Source of the DNA: Trichosporon coremiiforme
Lineage: Eukaryota > Basidiomycota > Tremellomycetes > Trichosporonales > Trichosporonaceae
NCBI GenBank assembly: GCA_039545355.1
Contig: BCJJ01000009.1
Location: forward strand, 1,095,757 to 1,159,756
Reading direction: 5' to 3'
DNA length: 64,000 nucleotides
In this document: piece after piece, positions 57,811 through 64,000 of the stretch
Layout of the letters: the number at the start of each line of letters is the position of its first letter
How positions within the stretch are numbered: position 1 is the stretch's first letter
Position numbers and translations under genes: made by a program
The notes under the pieces: model-generated
The model's input: the letters and a program-made list of their open reading frames with translations, nothing else
What the model was told of the DNA's origin: nothing
Databases searched by the model: none

Positions 57811-58153
57811 ATAAAATCTATGGATATTGCATGATGAAACACCGCGAATGTTACTAGTGGCATGCCTTGTTCCGCGGCCGACCTGCTCATGAGCCAATGA
57901 GCCATTTAGTGGCCGTCACGTGCTTGAGCCTTTAAGGTCGCCGACTAGCCCGAAACGCCTCACCGCAGCCCCATTATGCCTCACTGAAGTGCGGCATATC
58001 AGTGTGCCTGACAGGCACTATCAGCCAATTGCGGCTTGGCTAGCCTTTGCCCCCTCTCGCCATCGGTATCTAACCAAGCCTTCATGCATCTATTTATAAT
58101 GAGCAGTTGAGCCTGAAGAGATGCTTGCAACTCCCATCTCTCCCGATCCCAGC
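57811..58153. promoter_or_regulatory. Promoter region of the BIM1-like gene
   Basis: 343 bp. A TATA-like tatttataat is at 58091-58100, about 55-60 bp before the ATG at 58154. CACGTG occurs at 57917-57922. No copper-response element consensus could be recognised with confidence. Confidence 0.5.
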
Positions 58154-58852
58154 ATGTTGACCCTCTTCACCACTGTCCTGGCTGCCTCCATGGCGACGGC
58201 GCACTTCACTCTCGATTACCCCGAGACTCGAGGCTTCGACGAGGACAAGGAGACGCAGTTTTGCGGTGGCTTTGGCACGGCCGCGACGCGCCAGCCGTTC
58301 CCGCTGAAGGGTCCCGTGTGGGTAAACAACCACCACAAGAAGGCCACCATCGATGCCTTCGTCTCCTTGAGCACCGACCCTAAGAGCTTTGACGACTTCA
58401 ACAAGACCTCGAACGGGACGAGCATTCCTCACCTGACCAACTTCTTCCAGGTCCCCGAGGGCGAAGCCTGCTGGAACGTCGACTTCACCTCGTTGGGCTT
58501 GGACCTGAAGAATGGTTCAGAGGTGACGCTTCAGGTCCGCTTCAGTGGGGTGAGTGTAGGTTCGCCAATCCTTCTGACCTCGTAGGGTGACGGAGCGCTG
58601 TACCAGTGCTCTGACCTGGTCCTTCTCTCAGACTATCAAGTTCCTGCCAACGAGACTTGCAAGAACGATGCAGCTGCAGGAGCTCAGAGCAACTCCTCCA
58701 CCGGGGGCGACGGCCACGAGGACCATACCCACGCCTCCAGCTCCGCGGCTCCCAGCGCTACGGCGAGCGGCCAGCACAGCGGCGCATCTCCTGTTCTCGT
58801 CCGTTCAGGAGCGCTAGGCGCCGCCGCATTTGCTGTCGCGGCTCTTCTGTAA
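58154..58852 (+). CDS. BIM1/X325-type copper-binding secreted protein
   Basis: 220 aa from exons 58154-58549 and 58586-58852. The signal peptide MLTLFTTVLAASMATA should be cut just before His17, so the mature protein begins HFTLDYPETRGFDEDKETQF. An N-terminal histidine is the copper ligand of LPMO-like folds; further possible ligands lie in WVNNHHKKATID. Cysteines in QFCGGFG, EACWNVDF, YQCSDL and ETCKND fit the BIM1/X325 disulfides. The tail is Ser/Gly/His-rich (GDGHEDHTHASSSAAP) and ends in a hydrophobic stretch (GALGAAAFAVAALL), a GPI signal. The Cryptococcus member helps copper uptake at the plasma membrane with Ctr1; others are wall-related. An in-frame ATG at 58121 would add 11 residues, but the TATA box at 58091 places transcription start near or after it. 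Confidence 0.88.
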
Positions 58853-59279
58853 CCGAGCCAGAATCGCCCCGACGTCCAGCTCATCTCTCCCCTCCCGGCC
58901 CGCCCACCTTTCCCAAGATGCCGCCCTCTGCTTCATTGGGCATTCACTTGTACACTAAGAAGCTTTGTAGGCAGTACGTACAGGATGTATGAGAGGATAT
59001 CGACCTGTCGTTCCCGGGAGTCCGTACATCCCCAAGTCCAGGGAAGGCCACCGTGAACCGAACTCTTGACAGGACTATGACCCGAGTCACTCGCTCAGAG
59101 GCTGTCCGAGTGGCAACCTGAGTTGCCGTGGCAGCGGGACAGGCAGGGGTCGTGTTGCGGCCCCGGATGCCGATCGTCGTTGGCAGTGCGGTTCTCAAGG
59201 ACCTGGCTGAGTCTGGGTCGCGGGACCCGATTGCTGGAGCGCTAGAGACGACTTGTAGTCGGGTGCAGACGACGACAAC

Positions 59280-59500
59280 CGAGACTTTGAAACCAAGGCA
59301 GCTCTTCTCCAACCTCGGGTCGATTCGCTTGGTGACTGCCGTGGGAGACATTGAAACTAGGAGAGCTCTCCTCCCACCGCTACCCAATTTCTCTAATCTA
59401 AGTAAGGACGTGGGCAACCTCGAAACTAGCACAGCCCTCCTCAGACGGCGATATAATTATGCTGGGTCAGAACTGTGGGCGATCTTGAAACTGTCGCAGT
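59280..59500 (+). repeat. Degenerate tandem repeat, period about 64-69 bp
   Basis: The word (C/T)GAAAC followed by a CTCCTC-like block recurs at 59288, 59352, 59421 and 59486. In one frame the units read like VGDIETRRALL and VGNLETSTALL, so it could be the remnant of a repeat protein or a non-coding satellite. Copies are strongly diverged. Confidence 0.55.
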
Positions 59501-60049
59501 CCTCCTTTCGGTGGTTGGCATGGTGTTCTGCAGACCTTGAATGAAGCGAAGTGTTCTTCCGGCCGTGGGTGCAGATTTCACCAGATCTCGCCTCGCCAGG
59601 ACAGGATCTGTTGGGGAATGTCAGGCCAGGGTCTGACGGAGACTTCTCTGCCCGTGGCCCGTTAACTCTTAACACAGTGATGACTCCAATGGCCGTGCTG
59701 CAATGGCGGGGTTCAGTTATGTCCCGGCTTCCGTTGTGCGTCATCCCGGGCGGTCCGAGACACGGAAAATGCACTACGCACCTCCGCCACTTTGTGGTGG
59801 TCTAGGCAGCGGCGCCGAGGACTGCGATGGGCTTCCATCGGCGCGCGACAATAACAACACCCATGCTTGAGGATGTGCAATAGCACTTGGTGGCGGCCAG
59901 GAACGCGTGAACGTTCCACATTCAGCTGTGCAATGAAGGCTGCGATGGTGGGACGCTAGAACCCCACACTTGCGTTTACCACCTGATGTTGCTGTAGCCA
60001 CTGATCAATGAAAGGCTAGCGAAGCGAGACGTCCTTTGATGGCTGTACC

Positions 60050-60840
60050 TTACATACCGGTGCGATCATGTTGCATGGCCCGTTCGTGGAACGTGTTGGC
60101 CATCCATGTGACAGGAGTGACTCTGCCCCATTCCTGCGAGGAACATCCTGGCTCCCATCGCGTAGTGAGGTGACACATGCCTCGAGGAATGTAGAGTTGC
60201 ATTGTGTCGTCAGGTTGAAAGACAAACTGCCCAGGCGGCTCCAGCGCATGCTGGCTGATACAATTGACTTTCGCACTCACATGCAATTGGTCGATCTGCG
60301 AATACATGTTAGCAATTTCTTTCAGCTCTGACTCGCGTTTGGCCGTTTACACGTTTCAGGCTATGCCGTAGAGGCTGGGACGATAGGTCGCTACACCCCA
60401 GGGGCTTCCTTTACTTCCAAACACCTTTGTAACATCATTATTAATCAATGGGGAACGAAGGTAGATGACCTCCCATGCCCATACCTTACATACCGGTACG
60501 GAAATGATGCACGCCCGTTTCAGGGACTTCATGCCCGTCCATGTGACTAACCTTGGCTGTGACTGCGACTGTGACTGCGATTGTGACTGTGACTGTTGTT
60601 TCCGGTCCCCCTTCTGGAGGCACATCAACCTGGCTCCGGCCACGTAGTGATGTGCCGCAGGCACCGGAGGATGCAGGATCGTCTCGCTTCCTCACCCTAG
60701 GAGGGAGACTGCGAGGGCGGCTCCAGCACATGCTGATGCAGTCACCTTTCACGCGCACATGCAATTGGTTGCCCCGCGGATTGTTCCGCGGGTACATGGT
60801 GCAGCACTTCGTTTCAGCTCTTGCGTTTCGATTTAGCCTC
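60050..60840. repeat. Diverged tandem duplication (two copies)
   Basis: About 60050-60330 and 60488-60840 share, in the same order, ttacataccggt, the word around cgtgg/ccatgtgac, gtagtgatgtg/gtagtgaggtg, gcggctccagc, and acatgcaattggt. The second copy has gained a hexamer tract. Overall similarity is moderate, with several insertions. Which copy is older is unknown. Confidence 0.65.
60557..60597 (+). repeat. CTGTGA/CTGCGA hexamer tract
   Basis: Seven hexamers alternating CTGTGA, CTGCGA and close variants inside the second copy of the tandem duplication. It would encode a Cys-Asp dipeptide run on the plus strand, but lies outside any supported gene. Confidence 0.8.
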
Positions 60841-62315
60841 TTGAAGCAGTCAATGGATGCTTCGTCTAAAGTTTTAAAGATCTATACAGAAGGGGTACCG
60901 ATTCGCGATCAGGCGTCTTCCGACGGGTGGGGCCGCCGAAATACCGCAAAACGGAAGCAATCGAGTAATAAACTTTTAAATATCCTCCACAGGAAGATGC
61001 GGCTAGGCCGCCTGTGATGGTATGCATGAAATTCGGGTCATACCCGTTTCTTTCCGCTGTCACCATGGCAGACCTGGAACACGCCGTTTTTTTTCCCATA
61101 TGCACGATTGGTGAAGTGCAGAGTGGGTACCCCCGCAGCCTGTTGGATGTGACAGGTTGAGAGACGTGGATGCTCTGTCCATGCTTTGCATTTCGACCAG
61201 TTCGGTGCCAAGGATCCTTTTAGGAATGCGAAATGTAGGCAGTGTCATAGTGGGGCAAACTGGTGCGTGAACAGGCCAATTCTAATGTGACAGCGGGCAA
61301 GTTTGCTTTGCCAAAGTTCACCGCATCCATGCACTTACACATTCGAGCCGTCAGCAGAGTCAGGGCTTCCGTCAAGGGAAAGTAGCCGCTCTTCTTGGGG
61401 TCCAGCACACCCCTACCGCTTCGAGTTACTGTCTCGATATGAGACATCGACGTTGTGGCTGACCATGATGTGAGACTGTGTAGAGCTTGGTGTTCCATCG
61501 ATCAGTGAAATCCGTTCACTCAGTCTCTCAACGGGGTCAGAACTCGTCCAAGTTCCGTTCAAGTACTGGGACATAACAGGGAGAGCTTCGATAGCCTTAC
61601 GGCGACGAGAAGGAGGCCGAGAGCTTTGGCAGCTTCGGCGGGGAGTACTAGCACACCCCGAGCCGAGATGACCTGATCATCGGGAAGACATAGTGAAGGC
61701 TCCTCTCTACGCGGAACAAGAATCTGACGGCTTCCTTTCTACGCGCGGCAAACATCTAACACCGGAGGGCGAACTCCACACTGGCGTCGGAGGTGCTACA
61801 TACAAGGTTTGTCCCGCGAGCCAACTGCGGCTGCCATCTCCCTACAGATCCCGAGGCTGCCTGCCGGCAAGTCGATGTGAAACGTTAAGGGATGCGAAAG
61901 TTTTAAAACCCCGATTTCCTGCATGTTAATAACATCAACTGTGGGAAACCGTACCTCCACTTTCCCACGATAGAAACCGTGACCGTGGAAAAGTGTACCC
62001 CACGTGACCTCCCGAACCTGAACACCCGTAGTAAACTTGGAGCTCGTGGAGGCCGCGCCGCGCAGCCCAATAAGCACGTGACCCTCTGCCCACCACGGAA
62101 CAGTCCGGCTTCTTACCTGTCTCCCGTAATTCCGCCGATCTGAGACGTTAGCCGTGCCGGACCGCCCGCCAAGACTATGTTGCCGTCAGGTACCGACACA
62201 TACCGTCTCATCCTTGGGAGTCATGAAGCGGAGCAACATGTAGACATAAGACGAGGTGGGCACGCGTTTAACTTCTCATACTCTGGAACAGCAAGCAACA
62301 GCAAGGCGTACCAAG

Positions 62316-63832
62316 ATGACTGGTGTTCAAGTCGGCTGGATTGGCCTGGGGGCCATGGGGGCTGGCATGTCGGCGGTGGGTATGGAAGGCATGGCATCAC
62401 TGATGGCAGAATCTCGTGACCCGAGGCTTCCCTGTGAAGGCATTCGATGTGTACAAGCCGTCCTTGGAGAAGGCTAAAGAGCATGGAATACAGGCATGTT
62501 CTACCCCTGCCGCAGCCGCCGAGGGCGTTCAGGTTCTTGCCCTCATGGTAGTGAACGCAGCTCAAGTGGACGAGGTTTTATTCGGGGCCGAAGGGGCTGC
62601 CGCTGGTGAGTAGCGGATCCATAACCTGCTGATCTGTCGCAGCACTTCCGGCTGGAAGCTCAATCATCTGTTTCTCCACAGTGCCACCCAGCTTTCAGGT
62701 GAAGCTCCGCCGTCGCCTTGACGACTTGCAGAAGAACATCGGCGTGAGTGCAGTGACTGTAGTTCGCTTCTGACCTGTCTAGCTTGTTGATGCGCCAGTC
62801 TCTGGTGGCTTTGTTCGCGCCGCACAAGGACAACTCAGCATTATGGTGTCGGGCACCGAGTCGGCCATCGAGGTTGCCCGCCCGGTGTTGGCGGCCTTGA
62901 CCAATCCCCCAGCGGGGTCACTAGCTATCGTTGGCAGCGATGTTGGATCCGCTAGCAACTTTAAGCTCATTAACCAAGTTCTCTGCGCGATCCACATTGC
63001 AGTGTCTGGGTAAGCTGGCAGTTGGCGGCGGAGAGGCTGACCTGCAGTGAAGCCATGGCGCTCGGTGCAAACCTCGGGGTGAATCCTCGCAAGCTGTACA
63101 ACGCTTTGAAGGAATCCAGCTTTATGTGTGGGTGGAGCCGTATCAGGCTGGTAGTAACTGACTCTTCCAGTCGGAAATCGTGTTCCCTGGCAGCTGCAAC
63201 GCGACGGCATTCCAAAGTCGGCCATGACGATCATCCACAAAGATGCAGGTATCGTGATGGACGAGGCCAAGTTGGCAGCCTTCCACGCTCCACTCTCTGC
63301 CGTCGCCGAACAAGTCTTCACCGCAGCACTTTCAGCCGGCCTGGGAAAGGAAGATGATGGGAATGTGGTCATGCTGTGGGAACGCATGGGTGGACGAAGC
63401 GTTGCCGAGCAAGGATCCGCGCAGGAGGCGGAGGAAGAGGCGCAGAAGCCAGGGGGAGAAGAAGCCATCAAGACGGTTGCGGAACTCTTGAACGGCGTGT
63501 ACATCGTAGCGGCAGCTGAAGCCCTCGCTTTTGCCAGACGCAAAGGTATGGACCTGGACGACGTGTTCAAGGTTGTGGGTACATCGGCGGCCACGTCCAA
63601 ACCCCTCGTTCAGTTCAAGGACGAGTTATCCTGGCCGGAAAAGCACTCGCCGGCTCCTGACCAGCCGAGCGTGGCCACCACTTTGGCGCGCCTGAATGCT
63701 GTCTTGGGCGAGGGCAAGCGCGTGAACACGCCCCTTTTCCTCACCCAAGCCGCTCAGCAGGTCTTCACTGTTGCTGCCAGCAAGGGATGGGAGCACGAGG
63801 GAGCGAGCATAATCGGGAAACTCTGGTCGTAG
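62316..63832 (+). CDS. HIBADH-type NAD dehydrogenase, L-threonate dehydrogenase-like
   Basis: 441 aa from six exons (62316-62375, 62410-62605, 62643-62743, 62783-63009, 63048-63127, 63171-63832). The Rossmann motif VGWIGLGAMGAGMSANLV is joined across intron 1, then GFPVKAFDVYKPSLEKA, VNAAQVDEVLFG and the substrate signature LVDAPVSGGFVRAAQGQL. Next is the catalytic-Lys helix SNFKLINQVLCAIHIAVSGE. A first C-terminal helical domain ends near KSAMTIIHKDAGIVMDEAKL. A second copy of the domain follows (ELLNGVYIVAAAEALAFARR, LDDVFKVVGTSAATSKPLVQ), seen in long fungal members. Bacterial relatives (LtnD) oxidise L-threonate; that function here is inferred from the family only. Between the two halves is an acidic Glu/Ala linker. 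All splice joins keep frame. Confidence 0.85.
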
Positions 63833-64000
63833 AAGCCTAAGAACATGATCTTTGTGATGCGTGAACGAATGAACTATGGTGATCGCCACAGAGGCTGAAT
63901 GCCACCGAAACGCTGCATCGGCACTTCCTACCATTACTTACATGCACGGAACTCTCAAAGTCTGGAACGATTATAGAGTCAGCCAAGCGTAAGAACCTGC

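Larger units (their letters stand above)
58853..62315. other. Repeat-bearing region without a recognised gene
   Basis: 3.4 kb. It holds a degenerate short tandem repeat (59.28-59.5 kb), a diverged tandem duplication (60.05-60.84 kb) and a hexamer tract, listed separately. On the minus strand several coding-looking pieces occur: from the ATG at about 62202 (MRRYVSVPDGNIVLAGGPAR, then LTSQIGGITGDR before a GTAAG donor), 61620-61700, 61240-61490 (for example GYFPLTEALTLLTARM) and 60870-61060 (for example NGYDPNFMHTITGGLAASSC). I could not join them into one frame or name a family. They may be exons of an unknown gene divergent from the dehydrogenase, or a decayed gene. Confidence 0.45.

Overview
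The window is nuclear DNA of a basidiomycete yeast, most likely a tremellomycete of the Trichosporonales/Cryptococcus type. The evidence is high GC, genes cut by many very short GT-AG introns (mostly 33-40 nt, branch site CTGAC or CTAAC just before the acceptor), pyrimidine-rich leaders, and two genes of the glucuronoxylomannan-capsule type (a Stealth-domain xylosylphosphotransferase and a GT90 xylosyltransferase). All gene models were built by hand-splicing the sequence. Most close to an exact multiple of three and run without a break along the known family. I saw no tRNA, rRNA, CRISPR or intact transposon.

Layout. 0.15-3.7 kb: CWC27 (spliceosomal cyclophilin) divergent from VPS74 (Golgi PI4P effector). 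3.7-19.4 kb: a gene-poor stretch holding only one Zn2Cys6 transcription factor (10.2-11.3 kb), with hairpins, microsatellites and a 38-bp element also found at 47.95 kb. 19.4-23.6 kb: MKT1 and CSN5. 25.8-33.6 kb: secretion and surface genes: a secreted lysozyme/transglycosylase-like protein, XPT1, a small putative ORF divergent from a Cys-containing selenoprotein K homolog, and a Ser/Ala/Glu-rich secreted protein. 35.5-47.5 kb: dense housekeeping block: SHE9/MDM33, TRS31, SER1, MRF1, a phosphoglycerate-mutase-like enzyme with an 8-nt exon, ALG7, TTC1, LYS4. 48.3-58.9 kb: GT90 glycosyltransferase, SEN54, POL3 (with an apparent AT-AC intron), a medium-chain acyl-CoA dehydrogenase, and a BIM1-type copper-binding secreted protein. 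58.9-62.3 kb: repeats and no recognised gene. 62.3-63.8 kb: an L-threonate-dehydrogenase-like oxidoreductase with a doubled C-terminal domain. The last 168 bases hold nothing I can name.

How the genes relate. This is ordinary eukaryotic gene order rather than operons. A glycan/secretory theme recurs: VPS74 and TRS31 (Golgi traffic), ALG7 (start of N-glycosylation), XPT1 and the GT90 enzyme (xylose-bearing glycans), and three secreted products. Four genes act in or enter mitochondria (SHE9, MRF1, LYS4, acyl-CoA dehydrogenase). Several neighbours are tightly packed head-to-head or tail-to-tail (26-140 bp gaps). No single new multi-gene system stands out. The strongest oddities are splicing features (AT-AC intron, micro-exon, in-frame 36-nt intron), a secreted protein with a possible processed C-terminal peptide, and the gene-poor repeat-bearing regions.
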